From Acinetobacter lwoffii (GTDB lineage: Bacteria; Pseudomonadota; Gammaproteobacteria; Pseudomonadales; Moraxellaceae): a stretch of DNA of 64,000 nucleotides. This document shows positions 15,962 to 24,941 of this stretch, piece by piece (the first letter of the stretch is position 1; every line of letters begins with the position of its first letter). The stretch spans positions 2,728,001 to 2,792,000 of the forward strand of contig NZ_CP077369.1 in the NCBI RefSeq assembly GCF_019048525.1, written 5' to 3'. The translations under genes were made by a program, and so were the position numbers. The notes under the pieces were generated by a model, which did no database searches, had not been told where the DNA came from, and was given only the letters and a program-made list of their open reading frames with translations.

Positions 15962-17149
15962 GTGTCATGGATGATGCCAAAACTTTTACAAGATCTCTCC
16001 TTTCCTGCCATCATGGCCGGTTTTATTACCTGCATGATTGGTATCAGTGTTTCCGCCGTACTGGTCATTGAAGCTGCGCAAAGCCTGGGTGCCAATGCCG
16101 CGCAAATCAGCTCCTGGTTGTGGGCACTGGGTATCGGCATTGGAGTTTCCGGGTTTCTGCTTTCTTGGAAATATCGCTATCCGATTTCAACCGCCTGGTC
16201 GACTGCCGGTCTGGCGCTGGTCATTGCTTCTGCCGGTCACTATAGTCTGGGGGAAGCAATTGGCGCTTTTCTGATTTCTGGCATTCTGATCGCTTGTCTA
16301 GGATTTTTTGGAATTTTCGAGCGAATTTTCCAGTTTATTCCACAAAGTTTGACCAGTGCCATGCTGGCAGGTGTCTTGCTGAAATTTGGTATCTCGGTCT
16401 TTGGCAGTCTGCAACAGTCTTGGGAATTTGTGCTTTGTGTACTGGCGATTTATCTGGTTTCTAAAAAATTGAGTACGCGCTATAGCATCGTGATTACCGT
16501 GTTAATGGCTATTACTCTCTGTCCTTTCTTTATTAATTTCACTATTCCTGCACTGAACTGGAGTATTGCCCAGCCGGTATGGATTACACCTGAATTTAGT
16601 CTGCAGGCTGTTTTAGGATTAGCCTTGCCTTTGATGGTGATTAACCTGGCATCACAATATCTGCCTGGACTCGCCGTCATCAAAAGTTATGGTTATCCGC
16701 CGAAAGTAAATTCTATTCTGGGCTGGACGGGCATTACACAGACGATGTTGGCACCATTTGGCTGTTTTAGTGTCAATCTTGCCGCAATCAGTGCGGCAGT
16801 CAGTCTGGATGCTCAAGCACATCCCGATCCGGCCAAACGTTATATTGCCGGTATGAGCTGCGGCCTGTTTTATATTCTGATGGGTTTCTTCGCTGCGACC
16901 TTGACCAGTCTATTGATGGCTTTTCCCGCTATTCTGATTACAGTATTGGCGGGCATTGCCCTGTTTGGCACCATTGGCCACAATATCGCACTGGCTTTTC
17001 AGGACAGTCATGACCGTGAAGCAGCACTGATGACATTCCTGTTTAGCGCCTCTAATATCCAGTTTTTTGGGATTGGTTCAGCTTTCTGGGGACTGCTACT
17101 TGGTTTGATGGTTTATTTGCTGTTTAAGCTGAAACCGCAAGTGGCATAA
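15962..17149 (+). CDS. benE: BenE-family transporter (benzoate/H+ symporter-like)
   Basis: 395 residues, about 11-12 membrane helices. The BenE family imports benzoate with protons. Family-typical segments: SFPAIMAGFITCMIGISVSAVLVIEAA at the N-terminus, WSTAGLALV in the middle and the cytoplasmic loop AAISAAVSLDAQAHPDPAKRYIAG. Either GTG 15962 or ATG 15971 could be the start; neither has a strong ribosome site. No benzoate degradation genes lie nearby, so the true substrate may be another aromatic acid. Confidence 0.85.
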   Translation: MSWMMPKLLQDLSFPAIMAGFITCMIGISVSAVLVIEAAQSLGANAAQISSWLWALGIGIGVSGFLLSWKYRYPISTAWSTAGLALVIASAGHYSLGEAIGAFLISGILIACLGFFGIFERIFQFIPQSLTSAMLAGVLLKFGISVFGSLQQSWEFVLCVLAIYLVSKKLSTRYSIVITVLMAITLCPFFINFTIPALNWSIAQPVWITPEFSLQAVLGLALPLMVINLASQYLPGLAVIKSYGYPPKVNSILGWTGITQTMLAPFGCFSVNLAAISAAVSLDAQAHPDPAKRYIAGMSCGLFYILMGFFAATLTSLLMAFPAILITVLAGIALFGTIGHNIALAFQDSHDREAALMTFLFSASNIQFFGIGSAFWGLLLGLMVYLLFKLKPQVA

Positions 17150-17165
17150 GCTTATTGTAGAAATG

Positions 17166-17190
17166 AGGCAGCTACCTTGTCTGCCTTTTT
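17166..17190 (+). terminator. Terminator after benE
   Basis: AGGCAG (17166-17171), 9-base loop, CTGCCT (17181-17186), then TTTT. The T run overlaps the stop codon of the converging SMR gene. Confidence 0.75.
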
Positions 17191-17533
17191 AATGCCCTGT
17201 AGTTTGAGAAAACAAGTTAATCACCACCACACCGGAAATGATCAGTGCAATCCCGATAAAAGCGGGCAAATCCAGCGCCTGCTTAAAGATTACATAGCCC
17301 ACGATTGCCGTAAGAACGATGCCTACTCCCGCCCAGATCGCATAGGCAATGCCTAAAGGAATGACTTTAATGACCTGAGACAGCAAATAAAACGCAATAC
17401 AGAATAAAACGACTACTGCCAGAGATGGCCATAATCGGGTAAAGCCTTCAGACTTCACCAGAAATGTTGATCCAGTCACTTCGGCAATAATAGCCAATGC
17501 CAACAATAAATATGCCCATGACACAGGATTCAT
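17189..17533 (-). CDS. Small multidrug resistance (SMR) efflux protein, EmrE/QacE type
   Basis: 114 residues with four membrane helices. SMR proteins work as antiparallel dimers and exchange protons for cationic drugs and quaternary ammonium compounds. The essential membrane glutamate is Glu18 (ALAIIAEVTGSTFL), and the Trp of helix 3 is in AYAIWAGVG. The conserved VVVINLFS ending is present. Close to EmrE in plan; it could also be a guanidinium exporter type, but the motifs favour the Qac-like class. Convergent with benE. Confidence 0.9.
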   Translation of the reverse strand: MNPVSWAYLLLALAIIAEVTGSTFLVKSEGFTRLWPSLAVVVLFCIAFYLLSQVIKVIPLGIAYAIWAGVGIVLTAIVGYVIFKQALDLPAFIGIALIISGVVVINLFSQTTGH

Positions 17534-17623
17534 TTTTTAAACTCCAAACTATTTTTCAATGATTGCTGTCGGGACGATCTGACACGATCAATCTTGAGAG
17601 ATTCATTTTGCACAGTTTTCTCT

Positions 17624-18610
17624 TCACGGGGAAAGCTGATGTAAAAAATCCAGGGTTTTGACAAAAGTTTGCTGACTTTCCTTTTTGCCCATAAAAAACT
17701 GATATTCATGAATGAGCCAGGCCTTAGACTCTGGATAAAATATTTCAGTCACAGGAATCTGCTGTTCCTTCAAAGCTTTTACAAATGGTAGCGACTGAGT
17801 ATCGGTCAGGAAGTCCTTATTCCCGCCACTGATGAACACGGGCGGATAAGACGGCGTAATATACTGAATCGGAGAAATCTGCTTTAAAAACTCGGCATCA
17901 TATTTACGATCGCCGGTATAAGCCTGAATCAGGTTAAAGACACCCCATTCAATAATTTTCATTTCTTCAGGCGCTGTGCTGGCAAATGCTTCCAAGTCAT
18001 AAATTCCACAATGCAAGATTAAACCTTTAAGCTGCGCGGGTTGCAGATGAGGCTGAATACCGGATTGGTTGGCAAATACAGGATTGGTCAAAAGCGCGGC
18101 GTAATGGCTAGCTATATTCGCCCCGGCAGAATCTCCGGCCAGATATAAGTTCTGGGCATCAATTTGGTAGGTGTCTGCATAGGTATCTAGAAATTCAAGT
18201 GCCTGATTGATCTGGTGTAACTGGCTAGGATAGGTCGCTTTTGGTGCAAACTGGTATTGTACGGATACCACATTATAGCCCTGTGCCGCCAGCAGCTTGA
18301 AATAACCGCGTGCATGTTCTTTGGAACCTGAAATCCAGCCGCCGCCATGAATCCAGACAATGGTCGGTCGTGGTCCAATACTGGCAATATTCTGCGGCTG
18401 ATACAGATCCAGAGATAATTTCTGCTGCGGCGCATAGGTAATATTTTGCTGGACGATAACCGTACCAGGCGCATAACGGTCCATCACTTTTTGCTGCAAG
18501 CCTGTGGTCAGGTTAAAAGCACCGGCAATGACTTTAGTGTTCTGTGCGGTTTGACAGCCGGAAAGAATAACTGAACTTATGAGCAAAAGATGAATGGCAA
18601 AAAACCTCAA
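17624..18610 (-). CDS. Alpha/beta-hydrolase lipoprotein (hormone-sensitive-lipase-like carboxylesterase)
   Basis: 328 residues. Signal peptide with lipobox LSGC (Cys19) predicts a lipid-anchored envelope protein. The hydrolase domain has oxyanion motif His88-Gly-Gly-Gly-Trp and nucleophile Ser161 in GDSAG. The remaining triad is probably the Asp in ISGGNKDFLTDT and the His in WLIHEYQFF. This is the BD-FAE/esterase_lipase family, acting on short esters. It is a single-gene unit upstream of the SMR gene on the same strand. Substrate unknown. Confidence 0.87.
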   Translation of the reverse strand: MRFFAIHLLLISSVILSGCQTAQNTKVIAGAFNLTTGLQQKVMDRYAPGTVIVQQNITYAPQQKLSLDLYQPQNIASIGPRPTIVWIHGGGWISGSKEHARGYFKLLAAQGYNVVSVQYQFAPKATYPSQLHQINQALEFLDTYADTYQIDAQNLYLAGDSAGANIASHYAALLTNPVFANQSGIQPHLQPAQLKGLILHCGIYDLEAFASTAPEEMKIIEWGVFNLIQAYTGDRKYDAEFLKQISPIQYITPSYPPVFISGGNKDFLTDTQSLPFVKALKEQQIPVTEIFYPESKAWLIHEYQFFMGKKESQQTFVKTLDFLHQLSP

Positions 18611-18876
18611 AACAGTCCCCTATACATGATCTAAAAATAGGCTACGGCAGTTTAAACCATCCTGCTGTAAACTAGGACTATTCATGCTCTTATTTTTGAT
18701 CATGAAAACTGCAATTCCGAGTTTTTTACTCTGTTTTTTTCATCACTTTTACATGAAAAATATTTGTAATTTAATAAGTTTTTTCAATTTTACCGCTTTT
18801 TTGCAATTGCACCCGCCACAGCACTGTGCTATCAATAAACCAAGCCTAATAATCAGACAACCTGCGGAGAAAAGCC

Positions 18877-19320
18877 ATGGCTTATCAACATATTTTAGTC
18901 CCAGTGGACGGTTCAGAAATTTCCTTTTCTGCAGTACGACATGCTGCCAAAATTGCCAAGGCATTCGGTAGTCAGCTTTCCCTGATCAGCCTGATCGCAG
19001 AAGATCCTTTTACCGAGGCTGATTTCTATTACAGCTCCTCCATCATGAAGGAATATTTTATCGAGGCACATGCCAATGCCAAAAAGGCTTTGAAAGAAGC
19101 CACTGCCATCGCAGCCGGTGAAGGTATTGAAGCGCAATCCCGTATTGTCACAGGTTTAGTCAATGCAGAGCATATTGCTGAAACCGCAGGTGAAGTGAAA
19201 GCAGACCTGATTGTCATGGGTTCTCATGGCCGTAAGGGCTTCCAGAAAATGATTCTGGGCAGCTTTGCACAAGATGTTTTAGGTGCGAGTGAAATTCCCG
19301 TACTAATCGTGAAAAAGTAA
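18877..19320 (+). CDS. Universal stress protein A family (first of a tandem pair)
   Basis: 147 residues. The UspA fold opens with YQHILVPVDGSEIS. The ATP-binding loop GSHGRKGFQKMILGSFAQ matches the G-x2-G-x9-G-S pattern of the nucleotide-binding class. A good ribosome site (GGAG) precedes the ATG. It is similar throughout to the next gene, so the two probably arose by duplication. They are separated by 136 bp containing a hairpin, so they may be separately controlled. Confidence 0.93.
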   Translation: MAYQHILVPVDGSEISFSAVRHAAKIAKAFGSQLSLISLIAEDPFTEADFYYSSSIMKEYFIEAHANAKKALKEATAIAAGEGIEAQSRIVTGLVNAEHIAETAGEVKADLIVMGSHGRKGFQKMILGSFAQDVLGASEIPVLIVKK

Positions 19321-19328
19321 TCCTGATG

Positions 19329-19351
19329 CTGCGCATCTTCAAGATGCGCAG
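19329..19351. terminator. Hairpin between the two universal stress genes
   Basis: CTGCGCATCTT (19329-19339) and AAGATGCGCAG (19341-19351) form an almost unbroken palindrome. There is no T run after it, so it may be a weak terminator or a processing/stability hairpin. Confidence 0.5.
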
Positions 19352-19456
19352 TACTTGCTACTTTTACATTTGAAAGTCTAACAAAACATGCTGTGGAGAT
19401 TTACTCGCTCAAACCACACTCCCCCTTTCCTGCAAGAATAAATATGAGGAAGCACC

Positions 19457-19903
19457 ATGAATAACTATGATCATCTTCTCGTAGCACTCGATGAGTCCTC
19501 GATTTCCTATGCTGCCGCAGATCATGCCCTGGAACTGGCCAAAGTATTTCATAGCCATGTCACTTTACTCAGTGTGATTGCGGTGGATCCCTTTAAGGGC
19601 GTAGATTTTTACAAAGTTGCTCCAGCAGTCACAGATTACTTTATGCATGCAGAACAAAATGCACTGGATCGTTTAAATGAACTGAAACTGAACTTTGTTC
19701 GTGATGGTATACAGGTGACGACAAAAATCCTGCATGGCATGGCACCGTCAGAAGGCATTATGCAGGCTGCAAATGAATCCCCGACCGATATGATCATTAT
19801 GGGTTCACATGGTCGTAAAGGCCTGCAAAAACTCATGCTGGGCAGTGTCGCTCAGAATGTTCTGGCACTTTCCTCTATTCCAGTACTCATTGTCAGACAA
19901 TAA
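19457..19903 (+). CDS. Universal stress protein A family (second of a tandem pair)
   Basis: 148 residues, paralogue of the preceding protein (shared YDHLLVALDESSIS opening, VDFYKVAP region and GSHGRKGLQKLMLGSVAQ ATP loop). Ribosome site AGGAAG lies about 8 bases before the ATG. It has its own strong bidirectional terminator, placing it as a single gene or the end of a two-gene unit. Confidence 0.93.
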   Translation: MNNYDHLLVALDESSISYAAADHALELAKVFHSHVTLLSVIAVDPFKGVDFYKVAPAVTDYFMHAEQNALDRLNELKLNFVRDGIQVTTKILHGMAPSEGIMQAANESPTDMIIMGSHGRKGLQKLMLGSVAQNVLALSSIPVLIVRQ

Positions 19904-19914
19904 TATGCTTGATC

Positions 19915-19938
19915 AAAGCCTGCATGATGCAGGCTTTT
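19915..19938. terminator. Bidirectional terminator after the second usp gene
   Basis: AAAGCCTGCA (19915-19924), loop TGA, TGCAGGCTTT (19928-19937). It overlaps the stop codon of the convergent 69-residue gene. Confidence 0.88.
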
Positions 19939-20146
19939 AACGGAGCTTTTGATTGAGTTCACTTAAGAAAATTTCAGCATCAAGCTGGCTTTGAAATACT
20001 TTTTTGTATTCTCCGACCTGCTGAATGGAATGCGGCGTATATTGAATGGAGATTTCAAGTAAGCCATTTTCAGGATTCTTGCTGACATGTACGGCAATAA
20101 TATGCTGGCTATTTAAATAAAAACCATCTTCAATTTTCACTAACAT
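19937..20146 (-). CDS. Hypothetical protein, 69 residues
   Basis: Small acidic/basic-balanced cytoplasmic protein of unknown function. No signal peptide or membrane segment. Predicted pattern is beta-rich (LVKIEDGFYLNSQHIIAVHVS, then LLEISIQYTP) followed by a C-terminal helix (SQLDAEIFLSELNQKLR). It is bounded by terminators on both sides. Coding appearance is supported by the terminator overlapping its stop codon and by a continuous frame, but there is no recognised family. Confidence 0.6.
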   Translation of the reverse strand: MLVKIEDGFYLNSQHIIAVHVSKNPENGLLEISIQYTPHSIQQVGEYKKVFQSQLDAEIFLSELNQKLR

Positions 20147-20320
20147 ATCTTAAATGACCTCCAGTAAGTGGATCTCTAAGATCCTTTTACCCTGCTTACA
20201 GCTTAATAAACAAATACTCTTTTCCGTATAATCATACTGTAACACCCTTTGGTACTTACCTAGGCCTTTAGAGAAATTCAACTGTATTTAAAGCCAGCGT
20301 TTGAAATACACAGGAAATAA

Positions 20321-20347
20321 AAAACCGGATCAGGTCGATCCGGTTTT
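20321..20347 (-). terminator. Terminator of pepN
   Basis: AAAACCGGATC (20321-20331), 5-base loop, GATCCGGTTTT (20337-20347), with A/T tails on both sides. It lies 15 bp after the pepN stop. Confidence 0.9.
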
Positions 20348-20362
20348 TTATGAATATTGATG

Positions 20363-22969
20363 TTATACGCTGAGCATACTATTGAGTGTCTCAGACACAT
20401 TTTTAGATTTAACCAGTGGCTTTAAGGTTTCAAGCTGTGCTTTTACTTCACTGCGTTGCGGTTCTGCCAAGGTATACCAGCGTGACAATACCTGTAGCAA
20501 ACGTGAACCTACAATCGGGTTTTTCTCGTCCAGATATTTTGCCAGTCCAATAAAATGCTGCACACCAAAGCTCCAGGTATTGACCGGGTTGGCATTCAGA
20601 CCACCACTCACTGCACGGATACGGTTAGGCACCGCCAGATCATAATCCGGATGCTGGGTCAGATACGCAATGGTTTCGTCCGTTGCTTTTGGATGCGCTG
20701 CCTGAACCATAAACCATTGGTCTAAAGACAAGGCCTCATCTTCAAAGCGGCTATAGAAATCTGCCAAAGCTTCTTCTGCTTGTGGTGCATCATTCCAGAC
20801 CAAGACTTTCAGCGCACCCAAACGTTCAGACATATTCCCCGTGTGATATTGCTCATAGGCTAAATCAAAGGCAAATGCATCTCCCTGACGAGCCATCATC
20901 GTCAGCATAATATTTCTTAAAGCACGCACACCCATCGCTTGTGAGAATTCAGATTGCAGATCAGGATCCAGATTAAGATAAGTTTCTTTCGCTGTTTCTC
21001 CAAAAGCACGTGCCAAGGTATGCAGCAAAGCCTCACGCTTTTCCTGAATCATGACCGGATTATAATCCTGATCAATACGGCTACCTAAATAACCTTCCGA
21101 CGGTACATCAAACAGACGTGATGCCAACAGCGGATCTTTCTCAATCACATCCGGCAAGGTATTGAGCATAGCCTCGATATAAATTTCTGCAGGCTGGTCA
21201 TCCAGCAAGATACGCTCGAGTAAGGTCTGAGTTGCTTGCCACTGGTTAAAACCATTGGTCTCGTATTGCAACAGGAAAGCCAGTTCTTTTTCTGAATAGT
21301 CAAAGTCCAGATTCACCGGTGCAGAGAAATTACGCAGCAAGGACACCACCGGTTTTGCTGTCACACCGCTAAATTCGATCGTGGCTTCATCCTGATCAAA
21401 CAGATACACGCCATCTTTGACGCCATTTTCAAAGAGTGCCTCAGAGTTCAGCGTTAGCTGCTCACCGCTTTCAGCATCAAACAATGCCAAAGCCACTGGA
21501 ATTGGAACTGCTTTCAGATTCGGGTATTTGGCATGCGGTTTCAGGCTTTGCTTGAAGTGAAGACGATAGATTTGGGTCTCAACATCGTACTCAGCTTTTA
21601 CTTGCAATTTAGGCGTACCTGGCTGGTTGTACCAGGTCAGGAAGTTTGAAAGATCCACACCTGAACCTGCTGTAAGCGCGGCCACCCAATCCTCAACTGT
21701 TACCGCCTGACCATCATGACGGCGGAAATATTCATCGGTTCCCTGACGGAATTTTTCCTTGCCAAGCAAGGTCGCCATCATGCGGTTAATTTCCGCACCT
21801 TTTTCATAAACAGTGGCAGTATAGAAGTTGTTAATTTCTACAAAATGATCCGGACGCGGTGGATGCGACAATGGGCCTGAATCTTCCGGGAACTGATGTG
21901 CTTTCAGAACTGCCACATCATCAATACGCTGTACTGCAGCCGACTGTAAATCTTCCGAGAAAGACTGATCACGGAATACGGTCAAGCCTTCTTTCAGACA
22001 CAACTGGAACCAGTCACGACAGGTAATCCGGTTACCAGTCCAGTTATGGAAATATTCATGCGCAATGACTGACTGCACTCGCATGATAGCAGCATCAGTG
22101 GTGTACTCTTCATCGGCCAGCACACATGAAGTATTGAAGATATTCAGACCTTTATTTTCCATGGCACCCATGTTGAATGCACTGGTCGCCACGATCATGT
22201 AGTTATCCAGATCATAAGGCAGACCATAATGCTCCTCATCCCAGCGCATGGAATGTTTGAGCGCTTCCATGGCGATCTTGCATTTTGGAATATCTTTTTC
22301 TTCTGCGTAGATTTCCAGAGCTACATTGCGGCCTTCCGATGTGACATAGGAATCTTTCATCACTGCCAAATCACCAATGACACAGGCGAACAAATAGCTC
22401 GGTTTCTTGGTCGGATCCTGCCACACGGCATAGTGACGATTGGCATCGACTTCACCTGTTTCCAGCAGGTTACCATTTGCAAGCAAAACCGGATATTTCT
22501 TATCTGCTTCGACACGCGTCGTAAAGACCGACAACACATCAGGACGGTCTGGATAGAAAGTAATTTTACGGAAACCTTCTGGTTCATTTTGGGTCACAAA
22601 CAGATCTGAACTGGCCTGATATAAACCTTCCAGCATAGTATTACTTTCAGGATGAATTTTAACCACGATTTCAAGCGACACTTGATCAGGCGCAGTGGCA
22701 ATCACCAGTTGTTCAGCATCAAGACTGTAGTCAGTTGCATTCAGGATTTGACCATTTAACCGAATCGATTGCAGCTCCAGATCGCGGCCAAGCAGAACCA
22801 GATCGCCAGCAGTTTGGCGCTGCATCTCTAGCTTGCTGCTGACCAGACTGTGGTCACTATAGACTTGAATATTCAGGTCGATGGAATCAACAATAAAGGA
22901 AGGTTTTTGATAGTCTTTTAAATAAATGGTTTGATCCGCTTCGATCACCGAGTTTGCCGCAATATTCAT
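20363..22969 (-). CDS. pepN: Aminopeptidase N (M1 zinc peptidase)
   Basis: About 868 residues from the ATG at 22967-22969. I choose this start because AGGA stands six bases upstream, whereas an in-frame TTG/ATG 13-19 codons earlier has no ribosome site. PepN removes N-terminal residues from peptides in the cytoplasm. Motifs: GAMEN substrate-binding loop (GAMENKGLNIFN), zinc site HEYFHNWTGNR and the third ligand in LKEGLTVFRDQ. The long C-terminal helical domain (from about residue 550) is present and ends at the expected length. Single gene with a terminator. Confidence 0.96.
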   Translation of the reverse strand: MNIAANSVIEADQTIYLKDYQKPSFIVDSIDLNIQVYSDHSLVSSKLEMQRQTAGDLVLLGRDLELQSIRLNGQILNATDYSLDAEQLVIATAPDQVSLEIVVKIHPESNTMLEGLYQASSDLFVTQNEPEGFRKITFYPDRPDVLSVFTTRVEADKKYPVLLANGNLLETGEVDANRHYAVWQDPTKKPSYLFACVIGDLAVMKDSYVTSEGRNVALEIYAEEKDIPKCKIAMEALKHSMRWDEEHYGLPYDLDNYMIVATSAFNMGAMENKGLNIFNTSCVLADEEYTTDAAIMRVQSVIAHEYFHNWTGNRITCRDWFQLCLKEGLTVFRDQSFSEDLQSAAVQRIDDVAVLKAHQFPEDSGPLSHPPRPDHFVEINNFYTATVYEKGAEINRMMATLLGKEKFRQGTDEYFRRHDGQAVTVEDWVAALTAGSGVDLSNFLTWYNQPGTPKLQVKAEYDVETQIYRLHFKQSLKPHAKYPNLKAVPIPVALALFDAESGEQLTLNSEALFENGVKDGVYLFDQDEATIEFSGVTAKPVVSLLRNFSAPVNLDFDYSEKELAFLLQYETNGFNQWQATQTLLERILLDDQPAEIYIEAMLNTLPDVIEKDPLLASRLFDVPSEGYLGSRIDQDYNPVMIQEKREALLHTLARAFGETAKETYLNLDPDLQSEFSQAMGVRALRNIMLTMMARQGDAFAFDLAYEQYHTGNMSERLGALKVLVWNDAPQAEEALADFYSRFEDEALSLDQWFMVQAAHPKATDETIAYLTQHPDYDLAVPNRIRAVSGGLNANPVNTWSFGVQHFIGLAKYLDEKNPIVGSRLLQVLSRWYTLAEPQRSEVKAQLETLKPLVKSKNVSETLNSMLSV

Positions 22970-23330
22970 GTCCTGTCCTAATCTTTTATCGTGTTCGACA
23001 TTGTTCATGTCAAAATCATACGCCAAGTTTGAAACGCTGTCTGTGCATTTGTATTGTCAGATCTAATATGGGCATTTCATGCACCACTTTCAATGCATTC
23101 TGCCTAAATGGGCAGCACTCGGCTCTACATAAGAAATATCTGTGCCATAAAAATAGTCAGAATCATAATTTCTTACATTTTCATAAATAACTGATTTAAA
23201 AATATATAATTTTATTTGCAGAGTACCGCATAAATGCAGATTAAAAAATGAGCACACTTATTGCTACAGTTAAACTGTGTTTTTCCACACTTCCAATGAA
23301 AGAATAATGATAACGATGATGAGGTGAGTC

Positions 23331-23588
23331 ATGTATTTAAAACAGCATGTAATACGGATCGAAAATATTAAAACTCTGCAGACCCTGGATCAGGCCAATA
23401 TTGATCATAAAGTGATTGCACTGTTGATGAGCTGTGAAGGTATTCCGCTTCAGGCTCATGAAGTGACTGCCATTCTCAACACCTACGATGCACTGGGTAC
23501 CAAAAAAGTTCCCTCTAAAAAGGTTCAGGCCTTAATTCATGCCAAACATCGCGGCGAGGAGGACGACACATTACCCTGCCCGGTTTAA
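23331..23588 (+). CDS. Hypothetical protein, 85 residues
   Basis: No family recognised. It has an excellent ribosome site (GAGGTGA, three bases before the ATG) and its own hairpin terminator, so it is very likely expressed. The chain is mostly helical by composition (IKTLQTLDQANIDHKVIALLMSCEG, then HEVTAILNTYDAL) with a basic patch (KKVPSKKVQ) and an acidic tail ending CPV. No membrane segment. The pattern could suit a small DNA- or protein-binding factor, but that is a guess. Confidence 0.7.
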   Translation: MYLKQHVIRIENIKTLQTLDQANIDHKVIALLMSCEGIPLQAHEVTAILNTYDALGTKKVPSKKVQALIHAKHRGEEDDTLPCPV

Positions 23589-23615
23589 AAAGTGTCATTT
23601 CATGTTTTTAAAATC

Positions 23616-23640
23616 AGAGCTACTTCGGTAGCTCTTCTCC
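23616..23640 (+). terminator. Terminator with TTCG tetraloop
   Basis: AGAGCTAC (23616-23623), loop TTCG, GTAGCTCT (23628-23635), followed by a pyrimidine-rich tail. The extra-stable UUCG loop closes the 85-residue gene. The next gene's GTG start lies only 12 bases beyond it. Confidence 0.75.
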
Positions 23641-23647
23641 TGTTTGG

Positions 23648-24910
23648 GTGACTATTTTTGATTTAGAAAAATTGCACCAGTCCACTACGTTTGCATCTCA
23701 TCAGCCGTGTATAATCAAATGCCCGTCCATTCTAGAGTTGCTCGCGACCATGGTATTCAGTGTTCTGCAAAAACAGCTTGATGAAAGTACCCACTGCCCA
23801 TTGTGTAAGGCATCGATGTATTGGATTGAGGCAGAACAATATGATCAGGAGCTGAGCTATCATGAATGCAGCCATTGCCAGCATCAGCTTTACTCCGATC
23901 AAAAGCACAATTGTTATTGCGAACAATGTCTGGCGCAGCGTAAACGCATGCTCAAGGAAGTCCGTTTACAGGAAAACCGTCAATATCATAAAAAGCAGGA
24001 TCGGCCGGTTCTTGAGCTGAATCAGCTCAGTTTTATCAATAAACTGTTTTTACTTGCGATTCTGGATGAACAGGTTCAGGAATATAGCCAGCACCGCGAA
24101 TATATTGACTGGCATCAAATTCGATATTATTCCATCAGTCCCAATTATCTGTTCCAACATGGTCTGGTGAAAAGCCTGATCCGGGATCAGGTTCTGATTC
24201 CCAAAGATCTCCAGCAGGAAAATCAGCATTATTATATTAATGTGCGACTGGATGGCTATTCTGAACCGACCCTGTTCAGCATTACCCAGCAGCTGCGCAA
24301 TTGGTTTTATCAAAACCTGAGCCAAGGTGTGCCCTTTAAAAGTGCAGATGAAGTCAAAGATGCACTCTATTGCCTGCTGTATGAAGAAATCATTCAGTTT
24401 GCTCAATTCTATTGTCGTAGCTGGAATGTGCAAATTGCCGGAAATCAGAGCTTTCAGACCTTTTGCTATCGTCTTTTGGATGTACTGGCTGTGGGTCAGA
24501 TTTATTATCTGGTGCAGACCGGGCTGGAATATCTATATAAACAAAAAGCCCTCAAGCCTCGCAATGAAAACTTTATTAATACCAATCTGCTGAAAAAAAC
24601 CTTGCAGCAGTATCGCGAACGTTCAGTGACGGAAAAATGGGAAACCTCTACCCTGCCACGTCCACCGCAACTAGCTTTCAGCAAGATGAGCGAAATCCTG
24701 TTTTATCGTTTTCTGGGCTATGATGAAAATATCTTCTTTCAGCCAGTATGGCGTTCGTGGCACAAGATCGAACCCCGCCTGAAATTTTATTCCCAGAAAC
24801 GTTGTATGCACTGCGGCTCACAGGAACTGTCGGTGGATTATGATGCCAGTGACTATGTCAGCCTGTTCTGTCGTAGCTGCAAGCATCAAGACCATTATTT
24901 TACCCGCTGA
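23648..24910 (+). CDS. Unrecognised cysteine-rich (zinc-ribbon-like) protein, about 385-420 residues
   Basis: No known family recognised. Cysteine pairs lie near both ends. Near the N-terminus are CPLCKAS, CSHCQHQ and CYCEQC, with His interspersed. At the C-terminus RCMHCGSQ and FCRSCKHQDH make a classic four-cysteine zinc ribbon. The middle 250 residues are rich in aromatic residues, Gln and Leu, and look all-helical. No signal peptide or clear membrane helix. The start is uncertain: GTG 23648 sits just after a terminator and has no ribosome site; ATG 23750 begins at MVFSVLQKQL, also without a clear site. It could bind nucleic acid or be a metal-dependent scaffold; neither is shown. thiM follows 31 bp later and may be co-transcribed. 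Confidence 0.75.
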   Translation: MTIFDLEKLHQSTTFASHQPCIIKCPSILELLATMVFSVLQKQLDESTHCPLCKASMYWIEAEQYDQELSYHECSHCQHQLYSDQKHNCYCEQCLAQRKRMLKEVRLQENRQYHKKQDRPVLELNQLSFINKLFLLAILDEQVQEYSQHREYIDWHQIRYYSISPNYLFQHGLVKSLIRDQVLIPKDLQQENQHYYINVRLDGYSEPTLFSITQQLRNWFYQNLSQGVPFKSADEVKDALYCLLYEEIIQFAQFYCRSWNVQIAGNQSFQTFCYRLLDVLAVGQIYYLVQTGLEYLYKQKALKPRNENFINTNLLKKTLQQYRERSVTEKWETSTLPRPPQLAFSKMSEILFYRFLGYDENIFFQPVWRSWHKIEPRLKFYSQKRCMHCGSQELSVDYDASDYVSLFCRSCKHQDHYFTR

Positions 24911-24941
24911 CCGAATACAACGAATCTTTCTCCTATTCTAA

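Noticed and set aside
22970..23026. Longer pepN N-terminus
   Set aside because: Starts at TTG or an unsupported ATG; the ATG at 22967-22969 has a proper ribosome site.
24911..24941. TPP riboswitch before thiM
   Set aside because: Only 31 bp are available and no conserved riboswitch core is present.
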